Below, piece after piece: positions 20,398-28,296 of a stretch of DNA of 64,000 nt. Numbering within the stretch: the stretch's first letter is position 1; every line of letters begins with the position of its first letter. The notes under the pieces are model-generated. The model worked only from the letters and a program-made list of their open reading frames with translations. It made no database searches and had not been told where the DNA came from. The DNA is from Sagittula marina (lineage in GTDB: Bacteria; Pseudomonadota; Alphaproteobacteria; Rhodobacterales; Rhodobacteraceae), in the NCBI RefSeq assembly GCF_014196795.1, contig NZ_JACIEJ010000005.1:248001-312000 (forward strand). The letters are read 5' to 3'. Made by a program: the position numbers and the translations under genes.

Positions 20398-20886
20398 ATG
20401 AGGCTTACAGCAATTGCAGCAGCGGTGACGCTGGTGGCGGGAGTGGCACATGCCGAAAGCCATAGCGGCGCGGTAGCCCCCGAAGACGTTCAATACGGCG
20501 AAACCGGTGCGGTTGCCACGTCCCTCAGTGGGATGCCGGGCGATGCCGCCAATGGTCAGGTCGTGTTCTCGACAAAATCCATGGGCAACTGCGTGTCGTG
20601 TCACGCGGTCGCGCAACTGACCGATGTGCCCTTTCAGGGCGAAGTCGGGCCGGAACTGACCTGGAGCGGCGAGTCCCGCTCCGAAGAGGAACTTCGCGGC
20701 ATTGTCGCCAACGCAAAGATGTCCTTCGACGGCACGGTCATGCCGGCGTTCTACAAGACGAACGGCTACATCCGTCCGGGCAATGGCTACACCGGAAAGG
20801 CCGCGGAAGGCGATCTGCCACCGATCCTGACGGCACAGCAGGTCGAGGACGTTGTCGCCTTCCTGCTGACCCTCAAAGAGCAATGA
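20398..20886 (+). CDS. soxX: Cytochrome c subunit SoxX
   Basis: SoxX is the monohaem subunit of the SoxAX cytochrome, which oxidatively couples thiosulfate to SoxY. The 162-residue precursor has a Sec signal peptide (cleavage near residue 19) and one haem motif, CVSCH (Cys65, Cys68, His69), with a methionine ligand probably in AKMSFDGTVMPAF. A GGGAGGGAAC Shine-Dalgarno precedes the ATG. It opens the soxX-Y-Z-A run. Confidence 0.95.
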   Translation: MRLTAIAAAVTLVAGVAHAESHSGAVAPEDVQYGETGAVATSLSGMPGDAANGQVVFSTKSMGNCVSCHAVAQLTDVPFQGEVGPELTWSGESRSEEELRGIVANAKMSFDGTVMPAFYKTNGYIRPGNGYTGKAAEGDLPPILTAQQVEDVVAFLLTLKEQ

Positions 20887-20901
20887 TCGCCCGCGCGATC
20901 A
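20884..20901 (+). other. Small hairpin at the soxX stop
   Basis: TGATCGC-CCGC-GCGATCA is a perfect 7-bp stem with a 4-nt loop that includes the soxX stop codon. There is no U-run. It may affect mRNA processing between soxX and soxY. Confidence 0.4.
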
Positions 20902-20949
20902 AACGACCCTGATCGCGTCCAGCGATCTACTGATTAAGGAGAACTGAGC

Positions 20950-21369
20950 ATGGATTTCACGCGTCGTGAAACGCTGGCACTGGGTGCTGGCGCCGCGCTG
21001 ATGACAGTGCTGCCGCTGCGGGCCTATGCGGCCACAACGGACGAACTGATCGCAGAATTCACCGGTGGGGCAGATATTGCCGACACCGGCATCGACTTCA
21101 CGGCCCCGGAAATCGCCGAGAACGGCAACACCGTTCCGATTTCCGTCTCGGCCGAGGGCGCCTCGGCCATCATGGTACTGGCGTCCGGAAACCCGACCCC
21201 GCCGGTCGCAACCTTCAACTTCGGCCCGCTCGCAGGCTCGCACTCGGCATCGACCCGCATCCGGCTCGCCGGAACGCAGGACGTGATCGCCATTGCAAAG
21301 CTTGCGGACGGATCCTTCGCCCGCGCGTCCAAGACCGTAAAGGTCACCATCGGCGGCTGTGGCGGCTAA
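20950..21369 (+). CDS. soxY: Thiosulfate carrier subunit SoxY
   Basis: SoxY carries the sulfur substrate on its C-terminal cysteine through the Sox cycle. The 139-residue precursor has a Tat signal (TRRETLALGAGAALM) and ends in GGCGG with the carrier Cys137, the hallmark of the family. Export through Tat fits folding with SoxZ in the cytoplasm. AAGGAG precedes the ATG. soxZ follows 23 bases later. Confidence 0.97.
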   Translation: MDFTRRETLALGAGAALMTVLPLRAYAATTDELIAEFTGGADIADTGIDFTAPEIAENGNTVPISVSAEGASAIMVLASGNPTPPVATFNFGPLAGSHSASTRIRLAGTQDVIAIAKLADGSFARASKTVKVTIGGCGG

Positions 21370-21392
21370 ACAGTTTATCAGGAGAATAGAAC

Positions 21393-21722
21393 ATGGCAGA
21401 CGGTGTTAAGCCCCGCGTCAAGGCCCCGAAAACGGCCGCAGCTGGCGAAGTTGTCACGCTGAAGACCCTGATTTCTCACCCGATGGAATCAGGCCAGCGC
21501 AAGGACAGCGACGGCAATACGATCCCCCGGTCGATCATCAATCGCTTCACCTGCGACTTTAACGGCGAGAACATCATCGACGTGAAGATGGAGCCGGCTA
21601 TCTCGACCAACCCCTACTTCGAATTCGAAGCCAAGATCCCCGAAGCCGGTGATCTGAAGTTCACCTGGTACGACGACGATGGCTCTGTCTACGAAGAGAC
21701 CAAGTCGGTCGCCATCGGCTAA
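21393..21722 (+). CDS. soxZ: Thiosulfate carrier partner SoxZ
   Basis: SoxZ forms the heterodimer with SoxY and has no signal peptide of its own, so it is expected to be co-exported by Tat with SoxY. At 109 residues it is of normal length, with the family segments KTLISHPMESGQRKD and FTWYDDDGSVYEE. It is tightly linked to soxY and followed by a strong hairpin. Confidence 0.97.
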   Translation: MADGVKPRVKAPKTAAAGEVVTLKTLISHPMESGQRKDSDGNTIPRSIINRFTCDFNGENIIDVKMEPAISTNPYFEFEAKIPEAGDLKFTWYDDDGSVYEETKSVAIG

Positions 21723-21730
21723 TCGGTTCT

Positions 21731-21759
21731 CCCTGCCCCGCTGCGCGAGCGGGGCAGGG
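21731..21759 (+). other. Strong intercistronic hairpin between soxZ and soxA
   Basis: CCCTGCCCCGCT and AGCGGGGCAGGG form a perfect 12-bp stem around a 5-nt loop, nine bases after the soxZ stop. No U-run follows, so it probably protects or processes the soxXYZ message and does not fully terminate it. Confidence 0.65.
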
Positions 21760-21778
21760 CGCGCCTTCAGGGAGGGAA

Positions 21779-22636
21779 ATGACAATGAAATTCAAGGCAA
21801 TGACGGCCATAGCCGCACTGCTGCTCGCCCCCGCCGCGTTTGCCGGTGGGGCTGATGACGATGTCCTCGTCATCAATGGCGAGATCGAAATGACCACCAA
21901 GGCAGACGCCCCGGCGCACCTCGACGGCGCGTTGGATCAGGTGATCTCTGGCTGGCATTTTCGTGCGGACGAGACGCAGCAGCTCGAAACCGACGATTTT
22001 GAAAACCAGGGCATGATCTTTGTCGATCAGGCCATCGACCAGTGGAACACCGCCGCGGGCTCCGAGGGCAAATCCTGTGCCGATTGTCATGGCGCGCCCG
22101 AGGACAACATGGCGATGGTCACCGCGACCTACCCCAAGTACGACAGCGACGCAGGTGAGCTGCAAACCGTTCAGATGCAGATGAACGAGTGCCGCACCGA
22201 GCGTATGGGCGCCGACCCATGGAAATACGACTCCGGCGCCGCCGTGAACATGGAAGCGCTCATCGCCTCCGTCGGTCGTGGTACGCCGGTTCAGGTGGCC
22301 ATCGACGGTGACGCCGCGCCCTACTACGAGCAGGGCAAGGAGATGTACTACACCCGTTACGGCCAACTCGAACTGTCCTGCGCGAACTGCCACGAGGAAA
22401 ACTTCGGCAATTACATCCGTGCCGACCATCTCAGCCAGGGCCAGATCAACGGCTTCCCGACCTACCGCCTGAAGAACGCCAAGCTCAACGGTGTGCAGTC
22501 GCGGTTCAAGGGCTGCATTCGTGACACCCGTGCGGAAACCTTCTCGCCCGGGTCCGACGAATTCGTCGCTCTGGAGCTGTATGTGAAATCGCGCGGCAAC
22601 GGCCTTTCGGTCGAAGGCCCCTCTGTCCGCAACTAA
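21779..22636 (+). CDS. soxA: Dihaem cytochrome c subunit SoxA
   Basis: SoxA is the catalytic subunit of SoxAX. The 285-residue precursor has a signal peptide (cleavage near FAGG, residue 22) and two intact haem motifs (CADCH at 100-104 and CANCH at 201-205), so this is a dihaem SoxA. Cys246 in KGCIRDTR is the likely axial cysteine ligand that carries the persulfide. GGAGGGAA precedes the first ATG. A hairpin separates it from soxB. Confidence 0.96.
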   Translation: MTMKFKAMTAIAALLLAPAAFAGGADDDVLVINGEIEMTTKADAPAHLDGALDQVISGWHFRADETQQLETDDFENQGMIFVDQAIDQWNTAAGSEGKSCADCHGAPEDNMAMVTATYPKYDSDAGELQTVQMQMNECRTERMGADPWKYDSGAAVNMEALIASVGRGTPVQVAIDGDAAPYYEQGKEMYYTRYGQLELSCANCHEENFGNYIRADHLSQGQINGFPTYRLKNAKLNGVQSRFKGCIRDTRAETFSPGSDEFVALELYVKSRGNGLSVEGPSVRN

Positions 22637-22646
22637 GATCCCGTCG

Positions 22647-22675
22647 CCCCGCGTGTCCAAGGACGCGCGGGGTTT
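22647..22675 (+). terminator. Terminator-like hairpin after soxA
   Basis: CCCCGCGTGTCC pairs with GGACGCGCGGGG (one G-T pair) directly after the soxA stop and is followed by TTT. The U-run is short, so read-through into soxB is likely. Confidence 0.55.
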
Positions 22676-22692
22676 CGTGCTTACAATTCATT

Positions 22693-22710
22693 CACACATG
22701 CGCATGTGTG
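22693..22710. repeat. Perfect 18-bp palindrome upstream of soxB
   Basis: CACACATGCGCATGTGTG is a perfect palindrome 22 bases before the soxB start. It has alternating purine-pyrimidine character and could be an operator or an mRNA hairpin covering the translation start region. Its function is unknown. Confidence 0.6.
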
Positions 22711-22732
22711 TCATGAGAGAAAGACCCTCCCC

Positions 22733-24433
22733 ATGATCTCAAGACGCGATTTCCTGCAAGTGTCCATGGCGGCCTCCGCGCTGATCGGGGCCTCCGGCTT
22801 CGGCAACTGGTCCCGGCTGGCCGCGCAGCAACGCCTGACGCAGGATCAACTGCTGAACTTCGACACCTTCGGCAATGTCAGCCTGATCCACGTCACAGAC
22901 ATCCACGCGCAGCTGAAACCCATCTACTTCCGCGAGCCATCGGTGAATATCGGTGTCGGTCGCAACCGGGGGGAGGTGCCGCATGTGACCGGCGCCGACT
23001 TCCGCAGGCTCTACGGCATCGAGGACGGCTCGCCGTCGCATTACGCGCTGTCGTCGGGGGATTTCTCCTCTCTGGCGCAGGCCTACGGCAAGGTCGGCGG
23101 GCTGGACCGCGTCTCGACCGTGATCAACTCCATCCGCGCCGACAGGCCGGACGCGCTGCTTCTCGACGGTGGCGACACATGGCACGGCTCCTACACCTGC
23201 CACCACACCCAAGGGCAGGACATGGTGAACGTCATGAACGGGCTGAAGCCTGACGCCATGACCTTTCACTGGGAATTCACCCTTGGCGCCGACCGCGTGA
23301 CCGAGCTGGTCGAGGGGCTGCCCTTCGCCGCGCTGGGTCAGAACATCTTTGACGCTGAATGGGATGAACCGCTGCCGGATCTCTTCCCGCCGTACAAGTT
23401 CTTTGAACGTGGCGGGGTAAAGATTGCCGTGATCGGTCAGGCCTTCCCCTATCTGCCGATCGCCAACCCGCGCTGGATGTTCCCGGAATTCTCCTTCGGC
23501 ATCCGCGACGAGAACATGCAGGCCATGGTGGACGAGGTCCGCGCCCAGGGGGCCGAGCTCGTCGTTGCCCTGTCGCACAATGGCTTTGACGTGGACAAGA
23601 AGATGGCCTCCGTCGTTACCGGCATCGACGTCATCCTCTCCGGCCACACCCATGACGCGCTGCCTGAACCGGTTCTGGTGGGTGAAACCATCATCGTCGC
23701 CTCCGGCAGCAACGGTAAATTCGTCTCCCGCGTGGATCTGGACGTGCGCGATGGTCGCATGATGGGCTTCCGGCACAAGCTGATCCCGATCTTCTCCGAT
23801 GTGATCGAACCCGATGCGGCCATGACAAAGTTGATCGACGAACAGCGCGCGCCCTTCGAGACGCAGCTCAAGGAGGTCATCGGCACCACGGACGAGCTGC
23901 TCTATCGACGCGGCAATTTCAACGGCACGTGGGACGATCTGATCTGCAATGCGCTGATCTCCGAGCGGGACGCCGACATCGCCATGTCGCCCGGTGTGCG
24001 TTGGGGGCCGTCGCTGATCCCCGGTGACGACATCACGCGCGAAGACATCTGGAACGTCACCTCCATGAGCTACGGCGAAGCCTATCGCTCTGAAATGACG
24101 GGTGAATTCATCAAGGTGATCCTCGAGGACGTGGCCGACAACATCTTCAACCCCGACCCCTACTACCAGCAGGGCGGCGACATGGTGCGCATCGGGGGCA
24201 TGGGCTACCGCATCGACGTGACCAAGCCGCAGGGCGAACGGATCTCCGAGATGACGTTGCTCAAGACCGGCGAGGCCATCGACCCGGCCAAGACCTATGT
24301 CGTCGCGGGCTGGGCGTCCGTAAACGAGGGCACAGAAGGCCCGATGATCTGGGATGTGGTCGAAGATCACATTCGCAAGCAGGGCACCGTCAAGCTCGAT
24401 CCGAACACCTCCGTTGAGGTCGTCAACGGCTGA
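22733..24433 (+). CDS. soxB: Thiosulfohydrolase SoxB
   Basis: SoxB hydrolyses the sulfate group from SoxY-bound S-sulfonate and needs two manganese ions. The ATG at 22733 gives a 566-residue precursor with a Tat signal (SRRDFLQVSMAASALIG). The 5-prime-nucleotidase-like metallophosphoesterase motifs are present: TDIHAQLKP near residue 52, GGDTWHG near 144 and GHTHDALPEP near 304, followed by the C-terminal nucleotidase domain. An upstream GTG at 22706 would add nine residues and disturb the Tat signal. Confidence 0.96.
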   Translation: MISRRDFLQVSMAASALIGASGFGNWSRLAAQQRLTQDQLLNFDTFGNVSLIHVTDIHAQLKPIYFREPSVNIGVGRNRGEVPHVTGADFRRLYGIEDGSPSHYALSSGDFSSLAQAYGKVGGLDRVSTVINSIRADRPDALLLDGGDTWHGSYTCHHTQGQDMVNVMNGLKPDAMTFHWEFTLGADRVTELVEGLPFAALGQNIFDAEWDEPLPDLFPPYKFFERGGVKIAVIGQAFPYLPIANPRWMFPEFSFGIRDENMQAMVDEVRAQGAELVVALSHNGFDVDKKMASVVTGIDVILSGHTHDALPEPVLVGETIIVASGSNGKFVSRVDLDVRDGRMMGFRHKLIPIFSDVIEPDAAMTKLIDEQRAPFETQLKEVIGTTDELLYRRGNFNGTWDDLICNALISERDADIAMSPGVRWGPSLIPGDDITREDIWNVTSMSYGEAYRSEMTGEFIKVILEDVADNIFNPDPYYQQGGDMVRIGGMGYRIDVTKPQGERISEMTLLKTGEAIDPAKTYVVAGWASVNEGTEGPMIWDVVEDHIRKQGTVKLDPNTSVEVVNG

Positions 24434-24440
24434 ACCAACA

Positions 24441-24474
24441 TGGCCCGGCGTCCTCGCGCGTCCGGGCCAATTTT
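24441..24474 (+). terminator. Terminator between soxB and soxC
   Basis: TGGCCCGG (24441-24448) and CCGGGCCA (24462-24469) form an 8-bp stem, followed by ATTTTC. Together with the operator that follows, it suggests that soxCD is a partly separate transcription unit. Confidence 0.65.
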
Positions 24475-24485
24475 CTCAACCATTT

Positions 24486-24501
24486 ATTCACATAGATGAA
24501 T
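24486..24501 (+). promoter_or_regulatory. Candidate SoxR operator upstream of soxC
   Basis: ATTC (24486-24489), eight bases, then GAAT (24498-24501) is an exact ATTC-N8-GAAT dyad with flanking TT and GA. It lies 27 bases before the soxC start and just after the soxB terminator. Confidence 0.6.
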
Positions 24502-24528
24502 GAAATGATCTGATGAGGAGATAGACTT

Positions 24529-25821
24529 ATGTCAGACACTCCATCCGAAAAATCCCCGGGGCTGGCCTCGCGTCGGCAGTTCCTGTCCGGGGCAGCGGCC
24601 CTCGGGGCAGGGGCCGTGGCCGCGACAGGCGCGCGCGCCGCCGGTCCTGACCCGCTGATAACCGAGGTGCAGGATTGGGCCACCGGGCTTGGCGATGGCG
24701 TGGACGCCACGCCTTATGGCCTGCCGATCCGGTTCGAGGATGATGTCATCCGCCGCAACGTGGACTGGCTGACCGCCGATACGATCTCCTCGATCAACTT
24801 CACGCCGATCCACGCGCTCGACGGCACCATCACCCCGGCGGGCTGCGCGTTCGAGCGTCACCACTCCGGCGCGATCGAACTGGCGAAGGACGATTATCGT
24901 CTGATGATCAACGGCTTGGTCGATAGGCCGCTGGTCTTTACCTACGCCGATCTGGAGCGGTTCCCACGCGAACAGCAGGTCTACTTCTGTGAATGCGCCG
25001 CCAACACCGGCATGGAATGGGCGGGGGCGCAGCTGAACGGCGTGCAGTTCACCCACGGCATGATCCACAACATGGAATACACCGGCGTGCCCCTGCGCAC
25101 CCTGCTGGCCGAGGCGGGGTTGGACCTCGCGGGCGATCTCTCTGAGAAATGGGTCTACGTCGAAGGCGCGGATGCGTCGTCGAACGGCCGCTCGATCCCG
25201 ATGGACAAGGCGCTCGACGATGTGCTGGTCGCGTTCAAAGCCAATGGCGAGGCGCTGCGCAAGGAACATGGTTACCCCGTGCGCCTCGTCGTGCCGGGCT
25301 GGGAAGGCAACATGTGGGTCAAATGGCTGCGTCGGATCGAAGTGACCGACCGGCCTGTCGAATCGCGCGAAGAGACCTCCAAATACACCGATACGCTGGC
25401 CGACGGCACCTCGCGCAAATGGACCTGGGTCATGGATGCGAAATCCGTTGTGACCTCGCCCAGCCCGCAGGCCCCCATCACCCACGGCCCCGGCCCGATG
25501 GTCATCACCGGCATGGCGTGGTCCGGTCACGGCAAGATCACCCGCGTGGACGTGTCCAAGGACGGCGGCAAGACCTGGGAAACCGCACGTCTGGCGCAGG
25601 ACGGCGCGAACAAGGCGCTGGCCCGCTTCTACCTCGACACCACGTGGGAGGGCGAAGACTGGCTGCTGCAATCGCGCGCCATCGACGAGACGGGATATGT
25701 GCAACCGACGAAGGCGCAGCTGCGCGCCGTGCGGGGCCTTAACTCGATCTACCACAATAACTGCATTCAGACTTGGCATGTAAAAGCCAACGGGGAGGCA
25801 GAAAATGTCGAAGTCTCTTAA
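24529..25821 (+). CDS. soxC: Sulfur dehydrogenase molybdenum subunit SoxC
   Basis: SoxC with SoxD removes six electrons from the SoxY-bound sulfane sulfur. The 430-residue precursor has a Tat signal ([19 protein letters not shown]) and the sulfite-oxidase fold, with the molybdenum-ligand cysteine in [13 protein letters not shown] near residue 162 and the dimerisation domain at the C-terminus. GAGGAG precedes the ATG. Its 3-prime end overlaps soxD by 17 bases. Confidence 0.96.
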   Translation: MSDTPSEKSPGLASRRQFLSGAAALGAGAVAATGARAAGPDPLITEVQDWATGLGDGVDATPYGLPIRFEDDVIRRNVDWLTADTISSINFTPIHALDGTITPAGCAFERHHSGAIELAKDDYRLMINGLVDRPLVFTYADLERFPREQQVYFCECAANTGMEWAGAQLNGVQFTHGMIHNMEYTGVPLRTLLAEAGLDLAGDLSEKWVYVEGADASSNGRSIPMDKALDDVLVAFKANGEALRKEHGYPVRLVVPGWEGNMWVKWLRRIEVTDRPVESREETSKYTDTLADGTSRKWTWVMDAKSVVTSPSPQAPITHGPGPMVITGMAWSGHGKITRVDVSKDGGKTWETARLAQDGANKALARFYLDTTWEGEDWLLQSRAIDETGYVQPTKAQLRAVRGLNSIYHNNCIQTWHVKANGEAENVEVS

Positions 25822-27052
25822 TCTCTACGCAGGCTCGGCGCTCGGCGTTGGTCTGACCTTGATGGCGGCCTACACGTTCGCGGATCGCAACGTGGCGGAC
25901 GCCCCTGCCAATCCGCCGGTGCTCGCAGCCGCGCCTGCGCAGCTCCCGAGCGCACACGCGCCAGCCCAGGCAGCTGCCACTGCCTCGACCGATCAGGCCG
26001 TCGGCCTGTTCATCGGGGCGGCCCATGCGGACACTATGACGGATGGTGCGCGCTTTGGTCTGGGTCGCGAGGCCCTCCCCGAGGAGGTTGCCGCCTGGAA
26101 CGTCGACGTCTCGCCCGATGGCACGGGGCTGCCCGATGGATCCGGCACAGCCATGGAAGGCGAGCCTCTGTTCGAGGAGACCTGCGCGGCCTGTCACGGG
26201 TCCTTTGCCGAGGGTGTTGGCAATTGGCCGAAGCTCGCAGGCGGTGACGGCACGCTCGCCGATGCCGACCCGCTGAAGACGGTTGGTTCCTACTGGCCCT
26301 ACCTGTCGACCGTCTGGGACTACGTGCACCGCTCAATGCCCTTCGGCAATGCGCAAAGCCTGTCTGACGATGAGGTTTACGCCATCGTGGCCTACATCCT
26401 GTATTCCAACGACATGATCGAAGACGACTTCGAGCTCTCGCGCGAGACCTGGGATCAGGTCGAGATGGAAAACGCCGACGGCTTCATCGTCGACGACCGG
26501 GCGGAGGCCGAGTATGCCGCATGGCGTACGGAGCCTTGCATGGAAGACTGCAAGGACACGGTGGAAATCACAATGCGCGCCACCGTGCTGGACGTCACCC
26601 CAGAGGAAGACACCAGCCCGACAGAGGCCGCGACGGAGATGAACCACTCCAACGACGCGGCCACGGTGCAGCCCGAGGAAGAGCCAGAGAAGGCCGACGC
26701 CGAGGTCCAGGAGGTGGCGGCCGAAGCCCCTGCCGCGCCGGACCCGGAGCTTGTTGCTGCCGGTGAGAAAGTCTTTCGCAAATGCAAGGCCTGCCATCAG
26801 GTGGGCGAGGGCGCGGCGAACAGGACCGGACCCGTGCTCAACGGTGTCGTGGGTGCCGACATCGCGGGGGTCGAGGACTTCAACTACTCCGGCGCCATGT
26901 CGTCGATGGAGGGCAACTGGACAGTGGAGGCGCTCTCGGCCTTCCTTGCCAAGCCGCGCGACTATGTGAAGGGCACCAAGATGGCCTTTGCCGGACTGCG
27001 CAAGGACGAAGACATCGCCGCTGTCATCGCCTATCTTCAGGCGCAGGATTGA
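25805..27052 (+). CDS. soxD: Dihaem cytochrome c subunit SoxD
   Basis: SoxD is the cytochrome partner of SoxC. The 415-residue protein has a hydrophobic N-terminus acting as signal or anchor and two haem motifs, CAACH (127-131) and CKACH (327-331). The region between them (about residues 235-320) is rich in Glu, Ala and Pro and looks like a flexible linker. The start lies inside the soxC end, so translation is probably coupled. It is the last sox gene on this strand. Confidence 0.95.
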   Translation: MSKSLNLYAGSALGVGLTLMAAYTFADRNVADAPANPPVLAAAPAQLPSAHAPAQAAATASTDQAVGLFIGAAHADTMTDGARFGLGREALPEEVAAWNVDVSPDGTGLPDGSGTAMEGEPLFEETCAACHGSFAEGVGNWPKLAGGDGTLADADPLKTVGSYWPYLSTVWDYVHRSMPFGNAQSLSDDEVYAIVAYILYSNDMIEDDFELSRETWDQVEMENADGFIVDDRAEAEYAAWRTEPCMEDCKDTVEITMRATVLDVTPEEDTSPTEAATEMNHSNDAATVQPEEEPEKADAEVQEVAAEAPAAPDPELVAAGEKVFRKCKACHQVGEGAANRTGPVLNGVVGADIAGVEDFNYSGAMSSMEGNWTVEALSAFLAKPRDYVKGTKMAFAGLRKDEDIAAVIAYLQAQD

Positions 27053-27060
27053 TAGTATCG

Positions 27061-27092
27061 AAGCGGGGGCTTGTGCATGCAGGCCCCCGCTT
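27061..27092 (+). terminator. Terminator of the sox operon
   Basis: AAGCGGGGGC (27061-27070) pairs perfectly with GCCCCCGCTT (27083-27092) seven bases after the soxD stop. The following U-run is only two bases, so it may act partly by mRNA stabilisation. Confidence 0.7.
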
Positions 27093-27155
27093 ATCTCGCC
27101 TGCCGGAGTAGCGTTGGTGAGCCGGCAGAGAGGGGCCTGCGCAACCCGCTACAGA

Positions 27156-27175
27156 AAATTGTCAGCTGACAATTT
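27156..27175. promoter_or_regulatory. Perfect 20-bp palindrome, candidate operator
   Basis: AAATTGTCAGCTGACAATTT is a perfect 20-bp palindrome about 200 bases before the cation efflux gene. Its TTGTC-N4-GACAA core has the form of a dimeric helix-turn-helix repressor site. No regulator gene is adjacent. Confidence 0.6.
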
Positions 27176-27381
27176 ACGGGTATCAGCTTCGCCATGAGTC
27201 AACCTGCCCAGAGCGTACCTGGTACACTGTCATCAAAGAGGCAGGGCCCGGCTGATACGGGCGCGAGATCGGGTGGGTCTTGTTGAACTTATCGTGAAGA
27301 CAGAAACGTCAGCCGCGCTTTGGCTGGCGGCAAGTCCACGGGTGGCTTGACCTTTTGTCAGAGGGGGCGCTTTTTGTCGGC

Positions 27382-28296
27382 ATGCCACATGGACACCATC
27401 ATCACCACCACGTCAGCGCCAAAGACGGAGACACACGCGTCGCTTGGGCGGTCGCGGTCAACGTCGGCCTGACGGTCGTGCAGGTCGTTGGCGGCCTGCT
27501 GTCGGGCAGTCTCTCTATGATTGCCGACGCGCTACACAACCTTTCGGACGCTGTGAGCCTTCTGATCGCGGTCTGGGCGCGGCGAATCGCGCGCAAACCT
27601 GCCGACGACAGTATGACCTTCGGGTATGGCCGGGCAGAGATCGTGGCCGCGCTTGTCAATCTGACGACGCTGATCGTGATTGGCCTGTATCTCGCCTACG
27701 AAGCGGTGGTGCGCTTTTTCGAGCCGCAACCCGTGGCGGGCTGGATGGTTGTTATCATCGCCGGCTTCGCCCTTGCCGTGGACCTCGTGACAGCGGCGCT
27801 GACATGGGCCATGGCAAAGGACAGCGTGAATATGCGCGCGGCGTTCTTGCACAATGTGGCCGACGCGCTTGGATCGGTGGCCGTGATGCTGGCGGGGACC
27901 TTGATCCTCATCTTTGGGTGGACATGGGTGGACCCTGCGGTGACGCTTGGGATCTCTGGCTATATCCTTTGGATGGCATTTGGTGAAATCGGCGAGGTGG
28001 TCCGTATTCTGATGTTGGGCGCACCGCCGCGCCTGCCGTCGGAGCAGGTGTTGCGCACGGCGGAGGGCGTTGCAGGCGTGGACAACATCCATAACGCACA
28101 TCTGTTTCAGATTGATGAACACCGCAGCGCCTTGCAGGCCCATGTGGTGATCTCAGCCGGGGAATGGACCAGGGCCGACGCCATCAAGACGGAGATCAAG
28201 GCCCGGCTCGATGCCGCGCACGGGCTGAGCCACGTCACACTGGAGGTGGAGTGCGCGGCTCATAGCTGTGCGCATCCGGCGCGAATCGGCGCTTAG
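27382..28296 (+). CDS. Cation diffusion facilitator (zinc-type metal efflux)
   Basis: A CDF-family antiporter that exports divalent metals, most likely zinc, from the cytoplasm. It has six membrane segments, the metal-site motifs HNLSD in segment 2 and HNVAD in segment 5, and a ferredoxin-like cytoplasmic C-terminal domain. The N-terminus is histidine-rich (HGHHHHHH) and may bind metal. ATG at 27382 is preferred here; TTG at 27355 would add nine residues and has only weak Shine-Dalgarno support. The stop overlaps the convergent photolyase-like gene by four bases. Confidence 0.9.
   Translation: MPHGHHHHHHVSAKDGDTRVAWAVAVNVGLTVVQVVGGLLSGSLSMIADALHNLSDAVSLLIAVWARRIARKPADDSMTFGYGRAEIVAALVNLTTLIVIGLYLAYEAVVRFFEPQPVAGWMVVIIAGFALAVDLVTAALTWAMAKDSVNMRAAFLHNVADALGSVAVMLAGTLILIFGWTWVDPAVTLGISGYILWMAFGEIGEVVRILMLGAPPRLPSEQVLRTAEGVAGVDNIHNAHLFQIDEHRSALQAHVVISAGEWTRADAIKTEIKARLDAAHGLSHVTLEVECAAHSCAHPARIGA

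Larger units (their letters stand above)
27053..27381. other. Intergenic region soxD to cation efflux gene
   Basis: This gap of 329 bases has no supported gene. It contains the sox terminator (27061-27092), a perfect 20-bp palindrome (27156-27175), a smaller dyad GTACC-T-GGTAC near 27215 and no clear promoter boxes. Confidence 0.7.

Noticed and set aside
22739-24370. A 543-codon open frame antisense to soxB
   Set aside because: Shadow of soxB; composition dominated by His, Gly, Val and Asp typical of antisense frames.
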